From positions 1-64,000 of the forward strand of contig JAHBSI010000005.1 of assembly GCA_019639195.1 (NCBI GenBank): a stretch of DNA of 64,000 nucleotides, read 5' to 3'. How positions within the stretch are numbered: the stretch's first letter is position 1; each line of letters opens with the position of its first letter. The translations under genes were made by a program, and so were the position numbers. The stretch is from Acidobacteriota bacterium (GTDB lineage: Bacteria; Acidobacteriota; Blastocatellia; Pyrinomonadales; Pyrinomonadaceae). Shown piece by piece: positions 34,488-43,388 of this stretch. The notes under the pieces are model-generated. The model did not search any database and was not told the origin of the DNA. It saw only the letters and a program-made list of their open reading frames with translations.

Positions 34488-36200
34488 ATGGCAAATCCAA
34501 GCATTGAGATTTTAGAGCGAATTGTTCGTCATCTTGGAGACGTAGCGAACGACATTGTATTTGTCGATGGATGCGCTGCAAATCTATTTATCACGGATGA
34601 GAACTCTGACTTTGCAACGTGTATCAAAGATGCTGAGGCGATCGTTGAGGCCAACGGCTACAAAAACTCTCATGAGCTTGGAAGAAAACTAAAAGCGGCA
34701 GGTTTTGAAGAAGAGTCAACAAGAGATACAAGCATTTGGCGCCGTCGAGATGGCGATTGTGCGGTTGCGATAACGCCTATCGACGAGTTCGCTGAAGCAA
34801 AAAGTAAATGGTACACGGATGGGGTTTTGTCAGCAGAACTTAGAAAACTATCTGACGACTTCGACATTCGAATCATTACACCGGTGTATTATTTGGCGGC
34901 AAAGCTTGAGGCTTCTAGCCATTGCGAAAGCTTTGATTTTAATTTCTGCCGGGAAATTGAAGATATCGTGACCCTTATTGGTGGCCGCCGCGAGTTGGAA
35001 CGCGAAATTGAATATGCCCCCGTTGACGTTCGTGAATATATATCGGAACGCCTGCGGGAGCTTCTCAAACAGGAAGGTTTTCTTGACTCACTGGCTGGCT
35101 TTTTTACGCCACGGGGAGACAGGGTGGACCTTGTTCTGAGTCGTATTGAAAAGATTGCGCGGCCCCCGCAAGTGACGGCGGTGGATATCAGGAATGAAGA
35201 GCTTTCGCTCGAGGAGAGCAAGTTCGAGGCGTCTTTGCGGCCGGTACGGCTGAACGATTACATTGGACAGCCAAAAGCCAAAGAGAATCTTCGCGTGTTT
35301 ATGCAGGCCGCTTTGAGGCGTCGCGAAGCTCTCGATCACATCCTGCTTACGGGGCCTCCGGGACTTGGGAAGACCACGCTGTCTCATATCGTTGCGAACG
35401 AAATGGGGGCGGCGCTTAAGGCGACCTCCGGCCCTGTTATCGAGAAGGCGGGCGATCTTGCGGCGATCCTTACCGGACTGGAGGAAGGCGACGTTCTATT
35501 CATCGACGAAATTCACCGACTGAATCCCGCGATCGAGGAGATCTTATATCCAGCGATGGAAGATTTCAGCCTCGATATTATGATCGGTCAGGGACCGGCG
35601 GCGCGCTCCATTAAGCTCGACCTTCCGAAATTCACGCTTGTCGGTGCGACGACACGCCCCGGAATGATCACGGCGCCGTTGCGCGGCAGATTCGGTATTA
35701 TCTTCAATCTGGATTTTTACGGCGTAGAGGAACTCAACAAGATCGTCCGCCGTTCCGCAGACATTCTCGGCGTGAATATCGATGAGAAAGGCTCACACGA
35801 GATCGCCCGGCGTGGCCGGGGAACTCCGCGTATCGTGAATCGGCTGCTTCGCCGCGTCCGTGATTTTGCGGAGGTCGAGCACGAAGGCGTGGTTACGGAA
35901 CATGTTGCCAACGACGCCCTGAATCGAATGGAAGTTGACAGTTTCGGGCTCGACGAAATGGATACGAAACTTCTTCGCGCGATCATTGAGAAATTCGACG
36001 GCGGTCCTGTGGGATTGAATACGCTTTCCGCCGTCATCCACGAAGAAAAGGATTCGATCGAAGAGATCATCGAACCTTATCTGCTGCAGATCGGTTTTCT
36101 TAACCGAACACCCCGCGGCCGTGTCGCGACCCGCCACGCATTCGAGCATTTCGGATTGCCTCTTCATACAGCAACCCAGATGCCCGGGCTATTTGAATAA
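34488..36200 (+). CDS. ruvB: AbiEii-like nucleotidyltransferase domain fused to Holliday junction helicase RuvB
   Basis: A single uninterrupted frame of 570 residues encodes two proteins in one. Residues 1 to about 225 look like the AbiEii/COG4914 nucleotidyltransferase family: [12 protein letters not shown], a degenerate IKDAEAIV in place of TKDxDxIV, WYPE-like and YFLATKLEA-like blocks (here KWYTDG and YYLAAKLEA), and [12 protein letters not shown]. From about 229 a normal RuvB follows: [11 protein letters not shown], Walker [12 protein letters not shown], Walker [28 protein letters not shown], and the winged-helix end with [12 protein letters not shown]. The 5' third is visibly AT-richer. 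In-frame GTG codons at 35172 and 35181 could start plain RuvB but have no ribosome site. The 34488 ATG is uncertain. Confidence 0.85.
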   Translation: MANPSIEILERIVRHLGDVANDIVFVDGCAANLFITDENSDFATCIKDAEAIVEANGYKNSHELGRKLKAAGFEEESTRDTSIWRRRDGDCAVAITPIDEFAEAKSKWYTDGVLSAELRKLSDDFDIRIITPVYYLAAKLEASSHCESFDFNFCREIEDIVTLIGGRRELEREIEYAPVDVREYISERLRELLKQEGFLDSLAGFFTPRGDRVDLVLSRIEKIARPPQVTAVDIRNEELSLEESKFEASLRPVRLNDYIGQPKAKENLRVFMQAALRRREALDHILLTGPPGLGKTTLSHIVANEMGAALKATSGPVIEKAGDLAAILTGLEEGDVLFIDEIHRLNPAIEEILYPAMEDFSLDIMIGQGPAARSIKLDLPKFTLVGATTRPGMITAPLRGRFGIIFNLDFYGVEELNKIVRRSADILGVNIDEKGSHEIARRGRGTPRIVNRLLRRVRDFAEVEHEGVVTEHVANDALNRMEVDSFGLDEMDTKLLRAIIEKFDGGPVGLNTLSAVIHEEKDSIEEIIEPYLLQIGFLNRTPRGRVATRHAFEHFGLPLHTATQMPGLFE

Positions 36201-36269
36201 AGCTTGACTTGTTCGTCCGCCGAGTTGTAACTTTTCTATATAGTCGCAGAGCACGTTGGAGGATCAGGA

Positions 36270-36782
36270 ATGATAGAACGCTTCCCGCCGTTTGTTTCTC
36301 TTTTACCCCTTCTCCTTGTGTGTTTTGCGGCCGGTCTTCAAGCACAAGAACAACCAAAGATCTCAGACATCCAGGCAAGGGCATTTGAGAGCCGAACCGG
36401 GGACTTTTCTGCGGATCTGCTCAGCACAGGACGCGCTGACCTCGGCAATATGCCTATCGGCGAGACCGCCTCGGTGTCCACATTTGTTATCGTCAAGGTC
36501 GATTTCGGGAAAGACTCACCTATTCCTGAGAGGGCCGGCGTGCGTCTCGTTGCGACGGAGAGCGGATCAATGCCGTTTTCGGTCAAAAGGAAAAGGCAAG
36601 CCGATAAGATCATCCTTGATTCGACGAATGCGGTCGGCCTGGCAGATGCGAACGGAACGACGTATGTTGGCTTTTGGCTAATGAAGACCGGCTGTCAGTC
36701 AATCAAACTTACCGCCACTTTGACGGGCGTCTCAAAAAAATCCTCGAAGACAGAGATCCTCGCGTTCACTTGCTATGAGTGA
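36270..36782 (+). CDS. Secreted protein of unknown function
   Basis: The 170-residue product begins with a signal peptide (FVSLLPLLLVCFAAGLQAQ, cleavage near 26). A GGAGGA ribosome site is well placed before ATG 36270. The mature part is predicted beta-rich, without a recognised domain; two Cys near the end (KTGCQS and FTCYE) could form a disulphide. It is followed 26 bases later by the M15 peptidase gene on the same strand, probably the same transcript. Confidence 0.65.
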   Translation: MIERFPPFVSLLPLLLVCFAAGLQAQEQPKISDIQARAFESRTGDFSADLLSTGRADLGNMPIGETASVSTFVIVKVDFGKDSPIPERAGVRLVATESGSMPFSVKRKRQADKIILDSTNAVGLADANGTTYVGFWLMKTGCQSIKLTATLTGVSKKSSKTEILAFTCYE

Positions 36783-36808
36783 CGTGAGCTTTTCGGAGGA
36801 ACACAGTA

Positions 36809-37972
36809 ATGCAAGCAATACGCAGTTCAGTTGGCGATGGTGGAGTAAATGAACGCAGCGATTCGGCGTTGGTCCAGGCGATCTTAGCGAAGATCACGAG
36901 GGCTGCTGCGCCTGGGCGTCAGGCCGGCCCATATCTGACGGGGATCGACGGCGCCGTTGGTAACGGGACGAAGAATGCGATCCGGAGTTTTCAGAACGAG
37001 CATGTTTTCATAAACGAAGCGACCGGACAGGCCGTGCCGAATCCGCTTGCGACCGCGGGACTTGTGAATCCCGGGGATCCCACGTGGACAAAAATGCTTG
37101 AAAGGGTCGATCCGGCGTTCCGTGATATGCGCGTCCTGATCGGAGGAAAGACCGTTTATGTCGCGGCCACCGAAAATCAGAGACAGGAAAAGATCGCCGC
37201 CGTCAACGGGCTCACTTTTACGGGCGTTTTTCGAAGCAGGGTCATTAATTGCATATTGCAGATGCACGCCCTGCACGGCATCGCGATCGGCGTTTGTCCG
37301 CAAGGCGACCGCAGGACGTTTCAAACGCAGTACGACCTTCTGACAAGTGGCCGCGGCGTAACAAATGCCGGTCCGGGCGAGAGCAATCATAACTTCGGGA
37401 TGGCAGCAGATCTAGGGTTCGCCGGGCTTCGTTGGTTAAGAGAGAACGGGACTGTGGTCGAGAATGAGGATCCGTGGCTTCATCGGCTCGACCCGGGACA
37501 AACACTTGTGCCTGAAGCCCTTAGGTTCTGGGAAATGCTTCGAACTGTCGGGACGAGCCCGGCCGTCGGCGCTTTCCGTGGCCCGGCTGCTGACCGCCCG
37601 CACTTGCAAAACTGGAACGACGCAAATGTAAGTATGAGGGCGCGCCTCGCGGTCCACCTGACCAATTCAGGTACGATGCAGTGGGAACGTGCCGGCGGTT
37701 CGAGATATTCCTGCGACCTTGGATTTGGCGGGCCTCAATTCGTTGTCGGGACGGCGGCTCAGGTATGGAACCGCCAAGCGACGGTTACCGCCGATATGAT
37801 CCGCCAAGGGCGTGCTGCGCAGGCCGGTGCACCGCCGCAGCAGCAGGGTGGTGCTCAGCCCCGTACTGCGCCCGCTGTTGTGACAGAGCAGGATGTTCGC
37901 GAGATGCGTGCGGAACTTCGAAGACAATTCGAGCTTGCAGACGCGAACTGGCAGAACTGGACCGCGAATTGA
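36809..37972 (+). CDS. Endolysin-like M15 peptidase with peptidoglycan-binding domain
   Basis: The 387-residue product has a peptidoglycan-binding type-1 module (GIDGAVGNGTKNAIRSFQNEH, about 45-70), a middle region, then a D-Ala-D-Ala-carboxypeptidase/M15 core. That core has the zinc motif SNHNFGMAADLGF (about 192-204) and a later PHLQNW providing the second His. The C-terminus is a Gln/Ala/Pro linker and a charged helix (REMRAELRRQFELAD). No signal peptide is present, so export would need lysis or a secretion machine, as for phage or contractile-injection-associated lysozymes. GGAGGA precedes the ATG. No other phage genes are nearby. Confidence 0.75.
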   Translation: MQAIRSSVGDGGVNERSDSALVQAILAKITRAAAPGRQAGPYLTGIDGAVGNGTKNAIRSFQNEHVFINEATGQAVPNPLATAGLVNPGDPTWTKMLERVDPAFRDMRVLIGGKTVYVAATENQRQEKIAAVNGLTFTGVFRSRVINCILQMHALHGIAIGVCPQGDRRTFQTQYDLLTSGRGVTNAGPGESNHNFGMAADLGFAGLRWLRENGTVVENEDPWLHRLDPGQTLVPEALRFWEMLRTVGTSPAVGAFRGPAADRPHLQNWNDANVSMRARLAVHLTNSGTMQWERAGGSRYSCDLGFGGPQFVVGTAAQVWNRQATVTADMIRQGRAAQAGAPPQQQGGAQPRTAPAVVTEQDVREMRAELRRQFELADANWQNWTAN

Positions 37973-37994
37973 GGCGTAGCTACGCTGTACACGC

Positions 37995-38032
37995 AAAAAA
38001 GAGGCCGTCCGGATCTCCGGACGGCCTCTTTT
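37995..38032. terminator. Bidirectional intrinsic terminator between the M15 gene and gyrA
   Basis: GAGGCCGTCCGG (38001-38012) pairs perfectly with CCGGACGGCCTC (38017-38028), loop of four. Six A lie before it and TTTT after it, so it serves both converging transcripts. Confidence 0.9.
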
Positions 38033-38048
38033 CTCTATTGATCACTCA

Positions 38049-40586
38049 CTACTCGTCTTCGGCTGCAAGGAGTGAGACGGAGGTGACGAGGTCATCATCG
38101 CCCGTCTTGATGAGAGTGACGCCCTGAGCCGAGCGTCCGGTCTCACGGATGTGATCGACACCGAGACGAATGAGTTTCGCCTGTTGGGTGATGATCATTA
38201 TTTCGCTGTTCTCATCGACAGGGAATGCAGCGACGACCTTGCCCGTTCGTTCCGTCGTCTTCATATTGATGACGCCGACGCCGCCGCGTTTTGTGAGGCG
38301 ATAGCTGTCAACCTGCGTCTGTTTCCCGAATCCATTTTCCGAAACCGTAAGGATCTTCTCAGAACCTTCTTTTGAAACCGCACAGACCGAGACGACATAA
38401 TCGCCCTTTCTCAGGTTCACGCCCTTGACGCCGCGTGTTGCACGGCCCGTAGCACGAACATCGGATTCGTTGAAGCGAACGGCCATTCCATCGTGAGTGG
38501 CAACAAAGATCTGAGAACTGCCATCGGTTCGGATGACCTCGAGGAGTTCGTCGCCCGGATCGATATTGATCGCGTTGATGCCCTGGGCACGGATGTTCTG
38601 ATAATCGGAAAGGGCGGTCTTTTTGATGACGCCGTTCTTTGTGACCATCGTCAGGAATATCTTCTCGTTGAAATCGCGAACGGCCATTGTTGCGACGAGT
38701 TTCTTGTCCGACGAAAGCTGTACGAGGTTGACGACGGCCTTTCCGCGGGCTGCCGCGGCGGCTTCCGGTATCTCGTGCACCTTCATCTTGAAGACCTGTC
38801 CGTCGTCGGTGAAGATCATCAGAGCGTCGTGCGTCGAGGCGGTAAACAGATGCTCGACAAAGTCTTCATTCTTTGCGGTCGCCCCAAGCCGGCCCTTACC
38901 GCCTCGGCCTTGTCGCGAATAGGTCGAAACAGGCGTTCGCTTGATGTAGCCGGCATTCGTGACAGTGATCGCGACCTCTTCGTCCGCGATCAGGTCCTCG
39001 ATCCGCAGGTCGATACCCGCATCGACAATGACGGTCCTTCGTTCGTCGCCGTAAAGCCGTTTTACTTCTGTGAGCTCATCCACAACGACCTGTCGAAGGA
39101 CGCTGTCGTTGGCAAGAATGTTCTCTAATTCGGCCATATACTTGATGATCTCTGCGTATTCATCAAGGATCTTTTGGCGTTCGAGAGCCGAGAGACGACG
39201 CAGTTGCAGGTCGAGAATGGCCTGCGCCTGAATTTCGGTGAATTCAAGGCTCGCGATCACCTTCCGCAGTTCTTTGAGGAACGCATCCTCGGTCTTGTTG
39301 CCCGTGATGCCGCGCCATTTCTTAACTTCGTCAAGTGTTGCAAAATCGGCAGTTAGCCAGGCTCGGGCCTCATCGACCGAGCGAGCATTCCGGATCAGCG
39401 GAATAATGTGATCCAGCGCGTCGATCGCCTTGTTCAGGCCCTCCAAGATGTGTGCTCTCGCCTGCGCCTTTCGAAGGTCGAATTCGGTACGTCGCCGCAC
39501 GACCTCGCGTCGAAATTCGACAAAGGCCTCGATCATTTGCTTCAGATTCAGAAGCTTCGGCTGGCCATCGAGAATAGCGATGTTGATGATGCCGAAGGAT
39601 GACTGCATCGGCGTCAATTTGTAAAGCTTGTTTAGAACGACCTGCGGTATTGCATCACGCTTTAATTCGACGACGATCCGCATTCCTTCGCGGTTTGATT
39701 CATCGCGGATCTCGGAGACGCCATCCAGGCGTTTCTCCTGCACGAGTTCTGCGATCTTCTCGATAAGCCGGGCCTTGTTGACCTGATACGGAATTTCCGT
39801 GACGACGACGGCGTTTCGGACGCGCTCTCCGCGACCGATCTCATCAACAACGGCCCTTGCACGCATCTGTATGACGCCGCGGCCCGTGCGGTACGCACTT
39901 TCGATCCCTTCACGGCCGTAGATGAATCCTGCGGTCGGGAAATCGGGACCGGGAACATATTGGATGAGTTTATCGATTGAGATCTGCGGGTCTTTTACGA
40001 GTTCGATCGTCGCCGTGATGATCTCAGAGAGATTGTGCGGCGGGATCTTTGTCGCCATACCGACCGCGATGCCTTCCGAACCGTTGATCAGCAGATTCGG
40101 AATGCGTGTCGGCAGAACCTTTGGCTCGCTCAAGCTGTCATCATAGTTCGGCGTAAAATCGACGGTCTCTTTCTCGATATCAGCGAGAACTTCGTTCGAG
40201 ATCTTTGCCAGACGAACCTCGGTATAACGCATCGCCGCAGGATTATCACCGTCGATCGAGCCGAAATTGCCCTGGCCATCCACAAGCGGATAACGAAGCG
40301 AGAAATCCTGAGCGAGACGAACTACCGCGTCATAGACCGCTATGTCACCGTGCGGGTGGTATTTACCGATCGTGTCACCGACCACACGGGCCGATTTCTT
40401 ATACGCCTTGTTGTACGTATTGCCGAGTTCGTGCATTGCCCAGAGGACGCGTCTGTGGACGGGTTTTAGACCGTCACGCGCATCCGGAAGGGCACGGCCG
40501 ATGATGACGCTCATTGCGTAGTCGAGATACGACCGACGCATTTCGTCATCGATATTTATTTGATCGCGTTCGAGTAGAGAATCCAT
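38049..40586 (-). CDS. gyrA: DNA gyrase subunit A
   Basis: The 845-residue product opens with [37 protein letters not shown] gyrase sequence. The catalytic Tyr is Y121 in [10 protein letters not shown]. The C-terminal domain has the GyrA box QGRGGKG, which separates it from ParC. GyrA with GyrB introduces negative supercoils. The quinolone-determining segment reads [10 protein letters not shown]: residue 82, equivalent to E. coli Ser83, is Ile (codon at 40341-40343), while the Asp87 equivalent is kept. The gene is alone on the minus strand; gyrB is not in the window. Confidence 0.97.
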   Translation of the reverse strand: MDSLLERDQINIDDEMRRSYLDYAMSVIIGRALPDARDGLKPVHRRVLWAMHELGNTYNKAYKKSARVVGDTIGKYHPHGDIAVYDAVVRLAQDFSLRYPLVDGQGNFGSIDGDNPAAMRYTEVRLAKISNEVLADIEKETVDFTPNYDDSLSEPKVLPTRIPNLLINGSEGIAVGMATKIPPHNLSEIITATIELVKDPQISIDKLIQYVPGPDFPTAGFIYGREGIESAYRTGRGVIQMRARAVVDEIGRGERVRNAVVVTEIPYQVNKARLIEKIAELVQEKRLDGVSEIRDESNREGMRIVVELKRDAIPQVVLNKLYKLTPMQSSFGIINIAILDGQPKLLNLKQMIEAFVEFRREVVRRRTEFDLRKAQARAHILEGLNKAIDALDHIIPLIRNARSVDEARAWLTADFATLDEVKKWRGITGNKTEDAFLKELRKVIASLEFTEIQAQAILDLQLRRLSALERQKILDEYAEIIKYMAELENILANDSVLRQVVVDELTEVKRLYGDERRTVIVDAGIDLRIEDLIADEEVAITVTNAGYIKRTPVSTYSRQGRGGKGRLGATAKNEDFVEHLFTASTHDALMIFTDDGQVFKMKVHEIPEAAAAARGKAVVNLVQLSSDKKLVATMAVRDFNEKIFLTMVTKNGVIKKTALSDYQNIRAQGINAINIDPGDELLEVIRTDGSSQIFVATHDGMAVRFNESDVRATGRATRGVKGVNLRKGDYVVSVCAVSKEGSEKILTVSENGFGKQTQVDSYRLTKRGGVGVINMKTTERTGKVVAAFPVDENSEIMIITQQAKLIRLGVDHIRETGRSAQGVTLIKTGDDDLVTSVSLLAAEDE

Positions 40587-41043
40587 TTTTTATACAAATA
40601 TTCCGTAAACCAGCTTGAGTCTGCCGCGTTTTTCGGGTCTGTGAAAGGAGAATTGGTGCTAAAAAAAGTGTTTACAAATCTCCATCTGATAGGTAATACT
40701 ATTTTACAGGCTGCTGGGCCTTCCCCGCAACTTGGCAGACCGTCCGAAAAGTTCCTTTTTGCCCAGTAAATACAAGGAGAAATGCAGCCGCTCGGGGTGT
40801 GTTCGCTTTGGCCCGCAGGCAACGGACGAACGCCGAAGAAGAAAGTCTTTGAGAACGGGTCAGTCAGCAGGTCAGCCTTCTTGAAAATTGGAATATTCTG
40901 CTGAACCGTCGTTTAGTTAAATTGGCTGATCTTGCCGCAAGATCCGGCAGCTCGCCCTCCAACATCGGCCAGATCCCGTAACATCGCCGCAAATCGGTAC
41001 GCTTCACAAAATTAGACCTTGATCCTCAACAGCCCATAAACCA
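40587..41043. other. Intergenic region between gyrA and the PilZ genes
   Basis: It contains divergent promoter space for gyrA and the PilZ gene. A possible plus-strand promoter is TTTACA (40671-40676), 17 bases, TAATAC (40694-40699). No gene is supported here. Confidence 0.4.
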
Positions 41044-41796
41044 ATGTCAACCGCCTACGTAAAAGAAAATCGGAGAATTCAGCGTATCGCGCTTCCTTTG
41101 CCGGTGCGTGTCGAGGTAAAGATCGACGGAAATGTCTCCTGGAATGAGATCACGAGGCTTCAGGATGTTTCGGCGTTCGGAGCGGGCTTTTTGCTCAAAC
41201 GGCCGACGAAACGCGGAAGGCTGATAATGCTGACCATTCCGATGCCGAGGCAGCTGCGGGTCTATGATTTTACGGAACCGCAATACAAGATCTGGGGACT
41301 CGTCCGCCGCTGTTTGGATGTGAGTGCAAATCCCGAGACACCGCAATATGCTTGCGGCGTTGCCTTCATCGGAAAGACGCCGCCGGATGCCTATCTTGCG
41401 GATCCGTCGCGGCTTTACGACATAACGCATCGCGAGGACGAAGGCCTCTGGCATATCGGCGACATGGTGCTCGGCGGTGACGATAGCGACCTGCCAAAGG
41501 ACCTGCGGAAGCAAACGCGATTCTCGATCCCCGAAGCTTTGGTCATTGAGCTTCTTGATGAATCCGGCGAGGTCATCAAGAGCGAATCGACCGTCACTGA
41601 GAATATCAGCTATGGCGGTGCGTCGATATTTACTCAATGGGAGCTCGAACCTGGTACGTTTGTGCGGGTCGTAAGTCTCCGACACGATCTAAAGATCATA
41701 TCTGTTGTCCGCGGCCGCAGACTCGGAGCCGACGGAATTCCTCGCCTTCATCTTGAATTCATTGACCGATTCTTTCCTCTGGAAGGGATCGACTAG
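41044..41796 (+). CDS. Tandem PilZ-domain protein (c-di-GMP receptor)
   Basis: The 250-residue product consists of two PilZ domains. Domain 1 (about 8-125) has the RRIQR arm and the DVSAFGAGF motif (D/NxSxxG). Domain 2 (about 155-245) has RKQTR and NISYGGAS. Each domain therefore keeps the residues that bind cyclic di-GMP. There is no membrane segment or output domain, so binding itself is probably the signal, perhaps acting on a partner. A paralog follows at 41889. Confidence 0.85.
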   Translation: MSTAYVKENRRIQRIALPLPVRVEVKIDGNVSWNEITRLQDVSAFGAGFLLKRPTKRGRLIMLTIPMPRQLRVYDFTEPQYKIWGLVRRCLDVSANPETPQYACGVAFIGKTPPDAYLADPSRLYDITHREDEGLWHIGDMVLGGDDSDLPKDLRKQTRFSIPEALVIELLDESGEVIKSESTVTENISYGGASIFTQWELEPGTFVRVVSLRHDLKIISVVRGRRLGADGIPRLHLEFIDRFFPLEGID

Positions 41797-41888
41797 ACTC
41801 CAAAGACTGAAATACTAATAAAGGATAGAACATTTCGACTGGCCGGGTTTCCACACACTGACAAGCATGACCGTCGTTCCCGACTTCA

Positions 41889-42680
41889 ATGAGCATCACA
41901 GAATTTGAACACATTCCTCCAGCGGGGCAACCCGAAATGCGGGCCACGTCCCGACAGGAGATCGACCTCAAGGCGATCGTACAGGTGACCGGCGAGCACG
42001 GTCCCTGGAAAGAGATCACTCCCGTAACCAGTATCTCGCGAAACGGTGCGGGCTTTACGCTCACGCAGCCGTGCGTTGTCGGACGGCTGATACAGCTGAC
42101 GATGCCGCTATCGGATGACCTCAGGGCGTATGACAAAGGCGAGAAGGTTTACCAGGTCGTCGGCGTTGTGCAGTTCTGCAATCGCGCCGAGCTCGACGGA
42201 GCAGACGTCTATCACGTTGGTGTCGGCCTTATTGGAAAGACACCGCCCGACAGCCATCTGGAGAACCCGGCGCAGGGCTATCGCATTATCGGTATGCACG
42301 CGAACGGCCTTTGGCGGATCATCGAGTCTGCTACGGAGTTTACGCCGCGTCGCAATTCGCGATTCTGGATGAGTATTCCGATGACTGTCTCCCGGCTGAA
42401 AGGGAAATCGGAGAAGACCGCCCAGCGAGAGGACTGCATGACCCAGAATATCAGTACGGCGGGTGCCTCTGTCCTTTGTTCGCTTCCCGTGAAGCCGGGC
42501 GACCGCGTGAAGGTCGCATGTGAGGATTTTCGCTTTTATTCGGTGGCCGTCGTCCGAAATCGGAAGGAGCGAAAGAACCAGCTTCCGTCGCTCCATCTTG
42601 AGTTCGTCGATCAGCGGTTCCCGACCGAGAAAATGTTCCTGGCGGAGAACAACGCGGTCGATGTTGACGTTGTTTCTTGA
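41889..42680 (+). CDS. Second tandem PilZ-domain protein
   Basis: The 263-residue product is a paralog of the preceding gene. Domain 1 has RATSR and SISRNGAGF; domain 2 has RRNSR and NISTAGAS. GKTPPD-x-xL and LPxLHLEFVD-RFP are shared by both paralogs at the same places, which shows common descent by duplication. In domain 1 the D/N of the second motif is Ser, so its nucleotide affinity may differ. The start lies 92 bases after the first gene. Confidence 0.85.
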   Translation: MSITEFEHIPPAGQPEMRATSRQEIDLKAIVQVTGEHGPWKEITPVTSISRNGAGFTLTQPCVVGRLIQLTMPLSDDLRAYDKGEKVYQVVGVVQFCNRAELDGADVYHVGVGLIGKTPPDSHLENPAQGYRIIGMHANGLWRIIESATEFTPRRNSRFWMSIPMTVSRLKGKSEKTAQREDCMTQNISTAGASVLCSLPVKPGDRVKVACEDFRFYSVAVVRNRKERKNQLPSLHLEFVDQRFPTEKMFLAENNAVDVDVVS

Positions 42681-42758
42681 AGAAAGTAAATAGTTGCGGA
42701 TAATCTATTAGGATCGGGCACGTTTCAGTTTTTTCTGAAGAGCCCGATCCAACTTTTT

Positions 42759-43388
42759 GTGCCACCTGAACTCCAATATCCACCTGAAGTTATTGCCAGG
42801 CCGCTAAAACGCCTGGCACGGACCGTCAGTAAAGTGCTTTGGCGGGTCGAATACGTCGGGCTCGAGAATATACCGCGGGTTGGCGACAAAGGCTACGTCG
42901 TGGCTTCCAACCATCAAACGTATGTCGATCCTTTCTGGATCGCCGCACCGATCAGGCAAAAGACCCAATTTATGGCGTTTGACGGGGCGTTCGGGTGGTT
43001 CCTGATCGGGCCGATCATTCGCTATCTCGGTGCGTTTCCCGTTTCGCAGAATCCAAAGAGCTTCGCATCGGCATTTCGAACGGCGCTTCGAGCGCTGGAC
43101 GACGGCGCCGCACTCGTTATCTTCCCGGAAGGCTCCCGACAGGTTGCGAACGGTGAACTGCTTGAAATGAAAGCAGGGGCAATGCGGATAGCGATCGCTC
43201 GAAGATCGCCGGTTCTGCCCGTAACGATTATTGGCGGGAATCGCATCTGGCCGCAGGGTTGGGCCGCTCCCAGACTCTTCCGCAGACTGCGGATCGTTTA
43301 TCACGCGCCTTTTGTGCCTGAAACTGATGATGCTGAGGTTGAGACCGAGAGGCTTCGGGAAGCGATCCTCTCACGTGCGAACTATTGA
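42759..43388 (+). CDS. 1-acyl-glycerol-3-phosphate acyltransferase family protein (PlsC-like)
   Basis: The 209-residue product starts at GTG 42759. It has the acyltransferase blocks: VASNHQTYVDPFW (HX4D), the PVSQ region with a basic residue, FPEGSRQVANGELLEMKAGA (block III) and VLPVTIIGG (block IV). It transfers an acyl chain to a lysophospholipid. The N-terminus lacks a clear membrane helix. The gene ends convergently with the kinase gene, overlapping by seven bases. Confidence 0.85.
   Translation: MPPELQYPPEVIARPLKRLARTVSKVLWRVEYVGLENIPRVGDKGYVVASNHQTYVDPFWIAAPIRQKTQFMAFDGAFGWFLIGPIIRYLGAFPVSQNPKSFASAFRTALRALDDGAALVIFPEGSRQVANGELLEMKAGAMRIAIARRSPVLPVTIIGGNRIWPQGWAAPRLFRRLRIVYHAPFVPETDDAEVETERLREAILSRANY

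Noticed and set aside
36809..37972. A prophage
   Set aside because: Only an endolysin-like gene is present; no structural, packaging or replication genes are nearby.
38493..39128. Plus-strand open frame of 211 codons inside gyrA
   Set aside because: It is antisense to conserved GyrA sequence and has no family motif.
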